A DNA stretch of 64,000 bases, taken from the NCBI GenBank assembly GCA_937877655.1, contig CALFJC010000101.1, forward strand, positions 1-64,000, written 5' to 3'. This document shows, piece by piece, positions 1 through 7,605 of the stretch. The position numbers were made by a program, and so were the translations under genes. The notes beneath the pieces are model-generated. The model had not been told where the DNA came from, searched no databases, and saw nothing but the letters and a program-made list of their open reading frames with translations. Source of the stretch: an uncultured Selenomonadales bacterium. Lineage in GTDB: Bacteria; Bacillota; Negativicutes; Selenomonadales; Selenomonadaceae. Each line of letters opens with the position of its first letter. The first letter of the stretch is position 1.

Positions 1-103
1 CTTTTGCTGCGCCCAAAAGAAAAGTTGCCAAAAGAAAAGGGCGTTCAACCGGCAAGAAAACATCCTGTTTTCGTTGCCGGCGGTCGCCCATCCATGGGCG
101 ACC
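1..103. repeat. Three-hairpin dispersed element, partial copy 1
   Basis: This edge-truncated copy has the conserved middle hairpin (50-81, arms CCGGCAA/TTGCCGG around an AT-rich stem with CATCCTG in the loop) followed by a variant of the GC hairpin (82-103, GGTCGCCCA/TGGGCGACC). Related copies lie at 17346-17535, 22838-23110, 60133-60240 and 60255-60502. It sits just downstream of the hisB stop. Confidence 0.7.
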
Positions 104-132
104 GGGTTTCGCCACCCGCTGTGTTTTTTTTA

Positions 133-1056
133 TTAAAGGACTCCTTTTGTCGAAGGAACGTCCTTATTTTTTTTGTCGACATTAACAGCCGCCCGCAAGG
201 CATGTCCCAACGCTTTGAATATCGCCTCAACTTTATGATGAGAATTTTTTCCGTAAAAAATTTTTACATGAAGAGTTATCCCCGCGTTGAAAGCAAATGC
301 CCGCAAAAATTCTTCGACAAGTTCCGTATCGAAATTTCCAATCATCGGAGCAAGCTCGCCGAGTTCACAAACCAAAAACGGTCGCCCGCTTATGTCCAAA
401 CTCACAAGAGCCAAAGTCTCGTCCATCGGCAGAAAAAAAGTTCCGTAACGAGTTATGCCGCGCTTTTCGCCCAAAGCCTCTTTCAACGCCCCGCCGAGTG
501 CAATTCCAATGTCTTCGACGCTGTGATGCCCGTCGACTTCCAAATCGCCTTTGCAAACAACTTTCAAGCCGAATTGCCCGTGCGCCGCAAAAAGATTCAG
601 CATATGATCAAAAAATCCAATTCCCGAAGAAACTTCTGCTTCAGAAAATATACGCTGAGATTCAGCACAATTATAAATGGTATCCTCTCCTGCGCCACTG
701 CAAATTGTACAATGCCCTCCAAAATAATTGTAAACATATTCATTGCCATTATCGTCTGTGTTCGTTTCGTTGTCATCCTCGCTACAGATATTGAGTATCT
801 TGTCCTTTGCTTCTTTAACAGTGATTGTACCGTTTCCAACTTTGATAATGACATCCTCGCCGCTTGTTTGTTTGGTGTAATTGCCAAAAATTTTAAGCGT
901 GACATTCTCGTCGTAACCGTAAATAATCTCGTTGCCGTCGCCTTCGTGATAAACAATAACGCTTACATTGTTGTTGTCGAGTTCCGCGCAGTCAAGATTT
1001 ATTTCAACAGTAACGTCTGTTTCTTTCGTCACACGATTTATTTTGCCAATCCTCAT
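133..1056 (-). CDS. hisB: Imidazoleglycerol-phosphate dehydratase HisB with an internal RTX-like insertion
   Basis: HisB catalyses the sixth step of histidine biosynthesis, dehydrating imidazoleglycerol phosphate to imidazoleacetol phosphate in the cytoplasm. The protein is 307 aa, against about 195 aa for a normal single-domain HisB. Residues 1-22 are the canonical first strand and residues 143-307 the rest of the fold. The Mn-binding and catalytic residues are intact: H151 in FFDHM, H159, HH177-178 with E181, H263, and HH273-274 with E277. Between them, residues 24-142 are foreign and resemble the RTX modules at 10.8-17.3 kb and 60.6 kb. The ATG overlaps the hisC stop by 4 bp (ATGA), so the two genes are translationally coupled. 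HisB identity is very secure; whether the enlarged enzyme is active is unknown. Confidence 0.95.
   Translation of the reverse strand: MRIGKINRVTKETDVTVEINLDCAELDNNNVSVIVYHEGDGNEIIYGYDENVTLKIFGNYTKQTSGEDVIIKVGNGTITVKEAKDKILNICSEDDNETNTDDNGNEYVYNYFGGHCTICSGAGEDTIYNCAESQRIFSEAEVSSGIGFFDHMLNLFAAHGQFGLKVVCKGDLEVDGHHSVEDIGIALGGALKEALGEKRGITRYGTFFLPMDETLALVSLDISGRPFLVCELGELAPMIGNFDTELVEEFLRAFAFNAGITLHVKIFYGKNSHHKVEAIFKALGHALRAAVNVDKKNKDVPSTKGVL
631..990 (-). other. RTX-like module inserted in hisB
   Basis: These bases encode HisB residues about 23-142 and replace the roughly 9-residue beta-hairpin turn that normally joins strands 1 and 2. The segment contains GDGNEIIYGYDENVTLKI and EDVIIKVGNGTITV, which match the module GDGND-I-GF-(D/E)-TLKI ... 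VGDGSITLK at the C-terminus of the 10847-14002 product. It also has one RTX-like turn, SGAGEDTIYN (residues 120-129). The reading frame is open throughout and both HisB flanks are undamaged. The exact edges cannot be fixed to the residue. Confidence 0.85.
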
Positions 1057-2123
1057 TTTCCTTCCTCCAAAAAATTTTTTATCGCAGAAAAGACTTCGTC
1101 ATTTTCGAGCCGCGTTCCGATTGAAATTCGCAAACAATTTTTCAAGCCAAAAGCGTTAGGAGAAAAATATCTTATGCCAATGTCCAGCGACTCCAAATAA
1201 TTTTTAAGTTCTTCCGCTTTGTCGAGTCTGAACAAAATAAAATTCGTCTCCGACGGAAAAACTTCGACGCCCGATAATTTTTCAAGCCGTTCGAACATGC
1301 GTTTGCGCTCGGCGATTGTCATTTGAAGGCGCGGAATAAATTCGTCGCGCATTTGATAAACAATGTCCGCCGCCGCCAATGTCAAAACGTTCATGTGATA
1401 AGGCATAAAAGTTTTGTTGATCATGCGCGTAACTTCGGCTTGCGCTATCATGTAGCCGACGCGGGCTCCCGCCATGCCGTAAGCTTTGGAAAAAGTTCTG
1501 GCGACAATCAGATTTGGAAATTTTTTTACAAGATTGACTGCCGACTGCCCGTAAAATTCAACGTAAGCTTCATCGAGCAAAAACGCGCAGTCAATCGAAG
1601 CCGCAATTTTTTCAATCTGCGCGGGCGTCAAAGCATTTCCGGTAGGATTGTTCGGGTTGCAGACGACGGCGAGCGACGCGCCGACTTCGCGAATTTTTTT
1701 TATGAAGGCGTCAACGTCGAGATTAAATTTTTCGTCCAAGTCGAAGGGAATGCCTTCCGCGTCCGCCGCCTTCGCATAAATTTTGTACATTGAAAAGCTC
1801 GGTTGCGGATAAACAATTTTCCTGCCCGCGCCGCCGAAAGCATGAAAAACTTTTTCTATAATCTCGCTCGACCCGCCGCCCAATAAAATCTGCGCGGAGT
1901 CAACAGAAAAATTTTTGGCAATCTGCTCGACCAGCGAATAATATTCCTCGTTGGGATAACGATTGAACGCCAGCATTGCCAGCCGATTTATAACGCGCTC
2001 TTCGACGAGCGGCGGCAAGTTCAACGTCGATTCATTCGCATTGACTTTGATCCGATAATTTTTTTCCACTCCGTCATACGACGGCATTTTTTCCGGTTCA
2101 TTTCTGTAATTCAACATTTGCAA
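1053..2123 (-). CDS. hisC: Histidinol-phosphate aminotransferase
   Basis: This is a PLP-dependent fold-type I aminotransferase of 356 aa that converts imidazoleacetol phosphate plus glutamate to histidinol phosphate. Visible motifs are NPNNPTG (156-162), DEAY (184-187) and the Schiff-base lysine K213 in RTFSKAYGMAG, with RVGY just after. The length is normal for HisC. It is co-transcribed with hisB through a 4-bp overlap. Its own first 36 codons, promoter and upstream terminator have been duplicated in tandem immediately upstream (2014-2405). Confidence 0.95.
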   Translation of the reverse strand: MQMLNYRNEPEKMPSYDGVEKNYRIKVNANESTLNLPPLVEERVINRLAMLAFNRYPNEEYYSLVEQIAKNFSVDSAQILLGGGSSEIIEKVFHAFGGAGRKIVYPQPSFSMYKIYAKAADAEGIPFDLDEKFNLDVDAFIKKIREVGASLAVVCNPNNPTGNALTPAQIEKIAASIDCAFLLDEAYVEFYGQSAVNLVKKFPNLIVARTFSKAYGMAGARVGYMIAQAEVTRMINKTFMPYHMNVLTLAAADIVYQMRDEFIPRLQMTIAERKRMFERLEKLSGVEVFPSETNFILFRLDKAEELKNYLESLDIGIRYFSPNAFGLKNCLRISIGTRLENDEVFSAIKNFLEEGK

Positions 2124-2146
2124 AACCTCTTGAAAATTTTTTGCGC

Positions 2147-2177
2147 ATTATATCATAAAAAATTCCCCGACGTTCAA
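2147..2177 (-). promoter_or_regulatory. Candidate hisCB promoter inside the terminator hairpin
   Basis: On the minus strand a TTGAAC -35 (2172-2177) lies in the loop of the upstream terminator hairpin. A TATAAT -10 (2147-2152) follows after a 19-bp spacer. An identical promoter copy lies 197 bp upstream (2344-2374) because of the tandem duplication. The long spacer makes it a moderate-quality prediction. Confidence 0.5.
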
Positions 2178-2190
2178 TCGGGGAATTTTT
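2161..2190. terminator. Intrinsic terminator, inner copy (bidirectional)
   Basis: The palindrome AATTCCCCGA/TCGGGGAATT with a 6-7-nt loop is flanked by A and T runs on either side. It lies within the duplicated unit, between the truncated hisC copy and hisC itself. Confidence 0.75.
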
Positions 2191-2320
2191 TTGTTGACGA
2201 AAATTTTTTGGGCAAGTTCAACGTCGATTTATTCGCATTGACTTTGATCCGATAATTTTTTTCCACTCCGTCATACGACGGCATTTTTTCCGGTTCATTT
2301 CTGTAATTCAACATTTGCAA
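2174..2320 (-). pseudogene. Duplicated 5' fragment of hisC
   Basis: This is a 48-codon open frame that starts exactly like HisC. It shares its first 30-odd residues except for one substitution (NEST becomes NKST), then reads through into the terminator sequence and stops at 2174-2176. It is a by-product of the 197-bp tandem duplication and lacks all catalytic parts. It retains the hisC Shine-Dalgarno site, so it could be translated as a leader peptide upstream of hisC; that is inference only. Confidence 0.8.
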
Positions 2321-2357
2321 AACCTCTTGAAAATTTTTTGCGCATTATATCATAAAA

Positions 2358-2387
2358 AATTCCCCGACGTTCAATCGGGGAATTTTT
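2358..2387 (-). terminator. Intrinsic terminator of ndk (outer copy)
   Basis: This is a second identical copy of the AATTCCCCGA/TCGGGGAATT hairpin with a flanking T run, beginning 17 bp beyond the ndk stop codon on the minus strand. Confidence 0.8.
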
Positions 2388-2403
2388 TTGTTGACGAAAA
2401 TTT

Positions 2404-2820
2404 TTAATCGAAAATTTCTGCCGCGCTGAAGAAAATAGGAATTTCCCGCGCCGAACTTTCCGGGCTGTCGGAAGCGTGAACCGCATTTTTGGTTTTGTCT
2501 GCGGCATAAAGTTTGCGGACAGTTCCTTCAGCCGCCTCAGCGGGATTTGTCGCGCCGTTCAGCTCGCGAACTTTTTTAATCACGTCGTCGCCGCCGAGCA
2601 CAACCGCCATAATCGGCGCACTCGTCATAAACTCGACAAGCGCGGGATAATACGGGCGTCCGATGTGTTCGACGTAATGTTTCGCCGCGAGTTCGAGCGT
2701 CATCTTCATGACTTTCGCCGCAAGAATTTTAAAGCCCGCGTCTTCATAAATTTTCAAAATGTCGCCCGCATGATTTTTTCCGAAAGCGTCGGGCTTAATG
2801 AGTACCAAAGTTTTTTCCAT
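2404..2820 (-). CDS. ndk: Nucleoside diphosphate kinase
   Basis: Ndk transfers the gamma-phosphate from ATP to NDPs through a phospho-histidine intermediate. At 138 aa it has normal length. It begins MEKTLVLIKPDAF, carries GATNPAEAAEGT near residue 90, and has the active-site histidine in NAVHASDS. It is transcribed alone, with its own promoter (2845-2873) and a terminator just downstream. The promoter is back-to-back with that of rfbC. A good Shine-Dalgarno (AAAGGAG) precedes the ATG. Confidence 0.97.
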   Translation of the reverse strand: MEKTLVLIKPDAFGKNHAGDILKIYEDAGFKILAAKVMKMTLELAAKHYVEHIGRPYYPALVEFMTSAPIMAVVLGGDDVIKKVRELNGATNPAEAAEGTVRKLYAADKTKNAVHASDSPESSAREIPIFFSAAEIFD

Positions 2821-2844
2821 GAAAATTCTCCTTTCGATAAAAAG

Positions 2845-2891
2845 AATATACGCCGTTATTGCTTGACGGTCAACACCAAAAAAGATAAACT
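2845..2891. promoter_or_regulatory. Overlapping divergent promoters for ndk and rfbC
   Basis: Plus strand: TTGACG (2863-2868), 17-bp spacer, TAAACT (2886-2891), reading into rfbC. Minus strand: TTGACC (2868-2873), 17-bp spacer, TATATT (2845-2850), reading into ndk. The two -35 boxes share base 2868 and form the near-palindrome TTGACGGTCAA, so two polymerases could not occupy both sites at once. Confidence 0.7.
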
Positions 2892-2922
2892 GCTTAAAAT
2901 TAAATTTTCGGAGGGAAATTTT

Positions 2923-3480
2923 ATGCAGGTAACTAAAACAGATTTGGAAGGCGTTTTAATTTTGGAGCCGAAAGTTTTCGGCGACGCTCGCGGCTGGTTT
3001 ATGGAAACTTGGTCGGCAAGAAAATTCGAGGCGGCAGGTTTGAATTTTAATTTCGTGCAAGACAATCAATCTTATTCCGCGCAGAAGGGAACTCTTCGCG
3101 GCTTGCACTATCAGACGGCTCCTTTTGCACAGGCGAAACTTGTCCGTTGCACTCGCGGAAAACTTTTGGATGTTGCCGTTGACATTCGCGAAGGCTCCGA
3201 AACTTTTGCGAAATGGGTTGCCGTCGAACTCACAGCCGAAAATAAAAAGCAACTTTTAATTCCCCGCGGCTTCGCGCACGGCTTTTTGACTTTGACTGAT
3301 GATGTCGAGATTCAATACAAAGCGGATAATTTTTACGCGCCGGCTTGCGACGGAAATATCCGTTGGGATGATCCCGAAATAAATATCACATGGAACTTCC
3401 CGCCGACAATTTTAGCGGAAAAAGATGCAAAAGCTCCGACTCTTCGCGAAAGATTGGAACGCGGCGAATTGAGATTTTGA
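2923..3480 (+). CDS. rfbC: dTDP-4-dehydrorhamnose 3,5-epimerase
   Basis: RfbC/RmlC performs the third step of dTDP-L-rhamnose synthesis. The 185-aa product is a cupin with the family signatures FGDARGWFMETW, QSYSAQKGTLRGLHYQ (catalytic His region), DIREGSETF and the PRGFAHGFLTL motif. The start is the ATG 8 nt after GGAGGG. The other rml genes are not in the window. A rhamnosyltransferase-like GT2 gene lies at 24092. addA follows two bases after the stop, so the two are probably co-transcribed. Confidence 0.93.
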   Translation: MQVTKTDLEGVLILEPKVFGDARGWFMETWSARKFEAAGLNFNFVQDNQSYSAQKGTLRGLHYQTAPFAQAKLVRCTRGKLLDVAVDIREGSETFAKWVAVELTAENKKQLLIPRGFAHGFLTLTDDVEIQYKADNFYAPACDGNIRWDDPEINITWNFPPTILAEKDAKAPTLRERLERGELRF

Positions 3481-3482
3481 TC

Positions 3483-6400
3483 ATGGAATTTACAAAAGAA
3501 CAACAGACGGCGATTGATTCACGCGGCGAAAATTTATTGATAGCGGCGGCGGCGGGCGCGGGCAAAACCAGAACTCTCACCGAGCGCGTCGTGAAATTGA
3601 TTGAGGAAAATTTTTGCGAAGTGGACGAAATGTTAATCATGACTTTCACGAAAGCCGCCGCGCAGGAAATGCGTTCGAGAATTCAAGCAAGATTATCCGA
3701 GCGTTTGCAAACAGAACTTGATGAAAATAATCGGGCGCGACTTGAAAAGCAAATAATTCTTTTGAGCGGCGCGCAAATTTCAACCTTCGATTCTTTTTGT
3801 CAATCAGTTTTGCGCAGAAATTTTGCCCGGATTGATTTGGATCCGAAATTTCGTCACGCAGACGATAATGAAATTGCCGTTTTGAAAAAAGAAGTTATCG
3901 AGGAACTTTTTGAGGAAAATTACAAGAGCGGCGACGAAACTTTTAAAAATTTCACGGACGCTTTCGGCGGCACGGTTCACGGCGACGACAGAATCCACGA
4001 GATGATTATCGACTTGCATAATTTTTCGCTGAGCCTGCCTTATCCCGAAAAGTGGCTTGACGGACTCGCCGCGCCTTACAATCTGCCCGAATCTGCGCGG
4101 CTTGAAGATACTGCTTGGTTCAAAGAAATTATCGCGCCTTACATTTCGGAAACTCTGGATAAAATTTTTTCCGAATGCGCCGAAGCCGCGACTCTCGCCG
4201 AAGAAAATAATGTCAAAGTCAATGTCATCCGCGACGATTTCAATCAGCTGAACGATTTAAAAAGTTCTCGCGGCGATTGGGATAAAACTTTCAAAAAAAT
4301 TTGGGCGATTAACTTAGGCAGCTTCGGCGGCGGAAGATTTTTGGGCGACAAAAAAATTATCAAGGATAAAATTCAAGCTCTGCGCGACGGTTACAAGGCT
4401 AAAGTTAAAAATCTGCGCGAAAAATATTTCCTTGCGAAGGAAGCCGAAATGATTTCTCATGTCCGCGAACTTTTCGAGCCGATAAAGGAACTTATTCGCG
4501 TGACGAAAGATTTTGCAAAAGTTTTCGCCGAAGCAAAACGTGAACGTGGCATTATCGACTTCGCCGACATGGAACATTTCGCGCTGAAAATTTTTGACGA
4601 CGCGCCCGAAGTCGCCGCCGCCTATCGCGAAAAATTTAAATTCATAATGGTTGACGAATACCAAGACACAAACGGCGTGCAGGAAGCGATTATCGAAAAA
4701 ATTTCTCGCGGCGACAATTTGTTTTTTGTCGGAGATGTCAAGCAGTCGATTTATCGTTTTCGGCTCGTCGACTCCGAAAATTTCAAAGGCAAAATGAATT
4801 CTGATTGCTATCGCTGTATCAATCTCTCGAAAAATTTTCGCAGTCGGGAAAAAATAATCTGCGCGATTAACGAAATTTTCAAGCGGCTGATGAACAAGCG
4901 GGCGACGGAAATTGATTATGACGCGGCGGCGCAGTTGCAATTCGGCGCGAGTTACGAGGTCGGGGAAAATTATTTTGACGAACGCCCCGAATTTTTTTAC
5001 ATAAAAAAGGAAGGCGGCGCGGATGACGACGTTAAAGACATTGAAAACGAAATGCGTTTTATCGCGGATAAAATTCACAAGCTGATTGCGTCGAAAAAAT
5101 TGATTCGCGACGGCGAAAATTATCGTCCCGTTCAATTCAGAGATATTGTAATTCTTCATCGCTCGCCGAAAACTCAAGCCTTTGAAATTCTCGACACGCT
5201 GAAAAAATACGGCGTGCCCGCCTATGTTCCCGACGAAGAAAATTATTTTCGGGCGACGGAGATTCAAATTATCTTGAGCTTGTTGCAGATTTTGGATAAT
5301 GCGCGACAGGATATTCCGCTTGCCGCCGTCATGATGAGTCCGATTGGAAATTTTTCTGCGGAAGAACTTGCCGAAATTAAAATTGCGAATCCCGACACAG
5401 ATTTTTATACGGCGGTAAGTTTGGGCTCGGATAAGTGCAAAAAATTTTTGTCGAAGATAAATCTTTGGCGCGACATGGCTCGACAAACGGGCGTCCCGGA
5501 ACTTTTGAGCACGCTTTATCGCGAGACGGGCTATTATGATTCTGTCGGCAGAGAAAATCGCGGCGAGGCGCGGCAGGCGAATTTAAGAATTTTAATTGAC
5601 CGTGCCGCAACTTTTGAATCGGCAAATGCTCGCGGCTTGTCGAGATTCATTGAGTTCATAAAAAAAATTCAAGCTCTCTCAAAAGATTTGCCGACGGCGA
5701 CGATTTTGGGCGAAAATGAAAATGTTGTGCGCGTCATAACGATTCACAAAAGCAAAGGGCTTGAATATCCCGTTGTATTCGTGGCGGGCATCGGCAAGCA
5801 ATTCAACAAAGACGATTCTACAAAGGGAATGATTTTCCGACATAAAAAATTTGGAATAGGAGTGCACAGGACGCCGAAAAATTCTCAGCTGAAAATAAAA
5901 ACTTTGGCGACGCAGGCGGTTTCAAAAAAAATCGCGGATGAATCAATCGCGGAAGAGTTGCGGCTTTTGTATGTGGCTTTGACGCGGGCAAAAGAAAAAT
6001 TGTTTTTGGTCGGAACGACAACCAAAAGTGCGCTTGAAAAATTAAAACCCGTTGACGTGCCGGGCGATTACGAAATTTTATCGGCGGGAAAATTTATGGA
6101 TTGGCTGTTGCCGATAAAAGACGCGCTGAAACCGTTCATTGATTCGCAACTTGTCATTCAGGAAGAAATTTCGGCGATAAAGGAGCGGTCGCTGGACGAA
6201 GCGCAGGAAAAAATTTTCTCGGCTCCCGAAAAACTTTCGCCTTCGCCGCTTGCAAAAATTCCCGCAAAACTTTCCGTCACGGAACTTAAACGCCGCGCCG
6301 AAGAAGAGGAATTGCCGCAACTTCAGGACTTCGCGTTGAAAAAATTTATTTACCGCCGCCCAAATTTTATGCAGAAGAAAGAAATATCGGGCGCGGAATT

Positions 6401-6878
6401 CGGCTCGCTGATGCATAAAGTCATGCAGAGTTTGAATTTAAGCGGCGACTTGTCGGCAAAAGGAACAGCCGCGCAGATTGAAGAACTTGCAAGGCGCGAA
6501 ATAATTTCGGCGGAGCACGTCAAACTTATCAAGGCGGAAAAAATTTCAAAGTTTTTTTCAAGCGAACTCGGACGGCGGCTTCTCAATGCGCAGGAATTTT
6601 ATCGCGAAATGCCTTTCAGCCGCTTGATTGATGCGCAGAGATTTTTTCATGTCGAAGAAAAAATTTTTATACAGGGAATAATCGATTTGCTGTTCAAAGA
6701 TTCTTCGGGGAAATGGATTTTGCTTGACTACAAAACCGACCGCGATGCGGAAGACATCGGCGAGCGATACAAAATTCAGATTGAACTTTACGCGGCGGCG
6801 GTTGAGTCTCTTTTGAAAATAAAAATCGCCGAAAAATATTTGTACCTGCTCAACGGCGGGCGATTGGTCAGGATGTGA
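3483..6878 (+). CDS. addA: ATP-dependent helicase/nuclease subunit A (AddA)
   Basis: AddA is the UvrD-like helicase plus nuclease subunit of the AddAB double-strand-break repair complex, functionally equivalent to RecBCD. The product is 1131 aa. Visible motifs are Walker A AAAAGAGKT (21-29), FTKAAAQEMR (motif Ia region), MVDEYQDTN (motif II), VGDVKQSIYRFR, VITIHKSKGLEYPVVFV, LLYVALTRAKEKL, and a C-terminal PD-(D/E)XK nuclease GIIDLLF...ILLDYKTD. The first ATG after rfbC (3483) gives the family N-terminus MEFTKEQQTAID. Its usual partner addB is not adjacent here. Confidence 0.95.
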   Translation: MEFTKEQQTAIDSRGENLLIAAAAGAGKTRTLTERVVKLIEENFCEVDEMLIMTFTKAAAQEMRSRIQARLSERLQTELDENNRARLEKQIILLSGAQISTFDSFCQSVLRRNFARIDLDPKFRHADDNEIAVLKKEVIEELFEENYKSGDETFKNFTDAFGGTVHGDDRIHEMIIDLHNFSLSLPYPEKWLDGLAAPYNLPESARLEDTAWFKEIIAPYISETLDKIFSECAEAATLAEENNVKVNVIRDDFNQLNDLKSSRGDWDKTFKKIWAINLGSFGGGRFLGDKKIIKDKIQALRDGYKAKVKNLREKYFLAKEAEMISHVRELFEPIKELIRVTKDFAKVFAEAKRERGIIDFADMEHFALKIFDDAPEVAAAYREKFKFIMVDEYQDTNGVQEAIIEKISRGDNLFFVGDVKQSIYRFRLVDSENFKGKMNSDCYRCINLSKNFRSREKIICAINEIFKRLMNKRATEIDYDAAAQLQFGASYEVGENYFDERPEFFYIKKEGGADDDVKDIENEMRFIADKIHKLIASKKLIRDGENYRPVQFRDIVILHRSPKTQAFEILDTLKKYGVPAYVPDEENYFRATEIQIILSLLQILDNARQDIPLAAVMMSPIGNFSAEELAEIKIANPDTDFYTAVSLGSDKCKKFLSKINLWRDMARQTGVPELLSTLYRETGYYDSVGRENRGEARQANLRILIDRAATFESANARGLSRFIEFIKKIQALSKDLPTATILGENENVVRVITIHKSKGLEYPVVFVAGIGKQFNKDDSTKGMIFRHKKFGIGVHRTPKNSQLKIKTLATQAVSKKIADESIAEELRLLYVALTRAKEKLFLVGTTTKSALEKLKPVDVPGDYEILSAGKFMDWLLPIKDALKPFIDSQLVIQEEISAIKERSLDEAQEKIFSAPEKLSPSPLAKIPAKLSVTELKRRAEEEELPQLQDFALKKFIYRRPNFMQKKEISGAEFGSLMHKVMQSLNLSGDLSAKGTAAQIEELARREIISAEHVKLIKAEKISKFFSSELGRRLLNAQEFYREMPFSRLIDAQRFFHVEEKIFIQGIIDLLFKDSSGKWILLDYKTDRDAEDIGERYKIQIELYAAAVESLLKIKIAEKYLYLLNGGRLVRM

Positions 6879-6881
6879 ATC

Positions 6882-7427
6882 ATGAACTGCAAAAAAATTT
6901 TTATACTGTTGCCGATAATCTGCCTTATGTTTTTGTCGAAGGTGTCGGCGGCGGACAACGACAAAGTTCAAATGCTGAAGGAGGCTTACGCTCTGCAACA
7001 GCATTCGGAGGGCGGCTGGTTTGCCGAAATTTATACCGCGCCTTTCCAACAAAAAAAGAAAAGGGCAACTGCCGGAAGTATTTATTTCCTGTTGGAGAAG
7101 GAAGATATTTCCCATTTTCATCAACTCGATTGCGACGAGATTTGGTACTATCATGCGGGTTGCGGAATGAAAATTATCGTGTTGCGGGACGGACGGGCGG
7201 AAGAATTTTTGCTCGGCATTGACGCGGAGAAAAATGAACAGCCGATAATCATTGTGCCTGCAGGTTCCATTTTTGCCGCCGAAAATATCGACAAAACGAG
7301 CTACACATTTATTTCTTGCGTCACAACGCCGCGTTTTGACTACAAAGGTTTTCGGCTGATAAAAAGGGCGGAGCTCAAGAAAATTTATCCGCACTTGTCC
7401 GAAGAGATTTTGCAGATGGCTTACTAG
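6882..7427 (+). CDS. Secreted cupin of the DUF985 (cupin_5) family
   Basis: The product is 181 aa. Residues 1-23 are a clear signal peptide (KK, hydrophobic run, cleavage near VSA-AD). The rest matches the DUF985 cupin family: LQQHSEGGWFAEIY, GSIYFLLE, SHFHQLDCDEIWYYHAG, VPAGSIFAAE. Known relatives are cytoplasmic proteins of unresolved function, so the export signal is unusual. The gene starts 3 nt after the addA stop, suggesting co-transcription. No enzymatic reaction can be assigned. Confidence 0.8.
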   Translation: MNCKKIFILLPIICLMFLSKVSAADNDKVQMLKEAYALQQHSEGGWFAEIYTAPFQQKKKRATAGSIYFLLEKEDISHFHQLDCDEIWYYHAGCGMKIIVLRDGRAEEFLLGIDAEKNEQPIIIVPAGSIFAAENIDKTSYTFISCVTTPRFDYKGFRLIKRAELKKIYPHLSEEILQMAY

Positions 7428-7455
7428 ATCGTGTTGGTAAATTCAAAGTCATAAT

Positions 7456-7555
7456 GTGACGAGGAATTTTTTCGACTGACGAGGCGTAAGCGCGACGGCG
7501 TAGTTCGCTACGTCTAGCGCGCAACAACAAAGTCAGGCGGAAAAATAACCGTCAC
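7456..7555 (+). ncRNA. Candidate structured RNA or leader upstream of dapB
   Basis: About 100 nt fold by eye into one long interrupted stem. The outer helix is GTGAC (7456-7460) with GTCAC (7551-7555), then ATTTTT with AAAAAT, CTGAC (7476-7480) with GTCAG (7532-7536), CGCG with CGCG, and CGTAG/CTACG closed by a TTCG tetraloop. The internal loops are purine-rich and the phrase TGACGAGG occurs twice on the left arm. It ends about 50 nt before dapB. It matches no riboswitch class I recognise. It could instead be a mobile palindromic repeat. Confidence 0.45.
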
Positions 7556-7605
7556 CTGTAAAGTTTATCAACAGCCCCTAAAAAATTTGATACGGAGGAT
7601 TTAAA

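Larger units (their letters stand above)
2014..2405. repeat. 197-bp tandem direct duplication covering the hisC 5' end
   Basis: Copy 1 (2014-2210) and copy 2 (2211-2405) are identical by eye apart from one base near the start (attcattcgc against atttattcgc) and the last few bases. Each copy contains the first codons of hisC, its Shine-Dalgarno site, the TATAAT box and the terminator hairpin. The near-perfect identity implies a recent event. Confidence 0.95.

Noticed and set aside
4..1200. Long open frame on the plus strand opposite hisB and hisC
   Set aside because: It is the shadow of two well-supported minus-strand genes, has no ribosome site and no family features.
4314..5486. 390-codon minus-strand frame inside addA
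   Set aside because: It is antisense to conserved helicase motifs, lacks a ribosome site, and its composition is typical of a shadow frame.
7456..7555. Lysine riboswitch or T-box for dapB
   Set aside because: Too short, and none of the conserved motifs I know for either class is present; kept only as an unclassified structured RNA.
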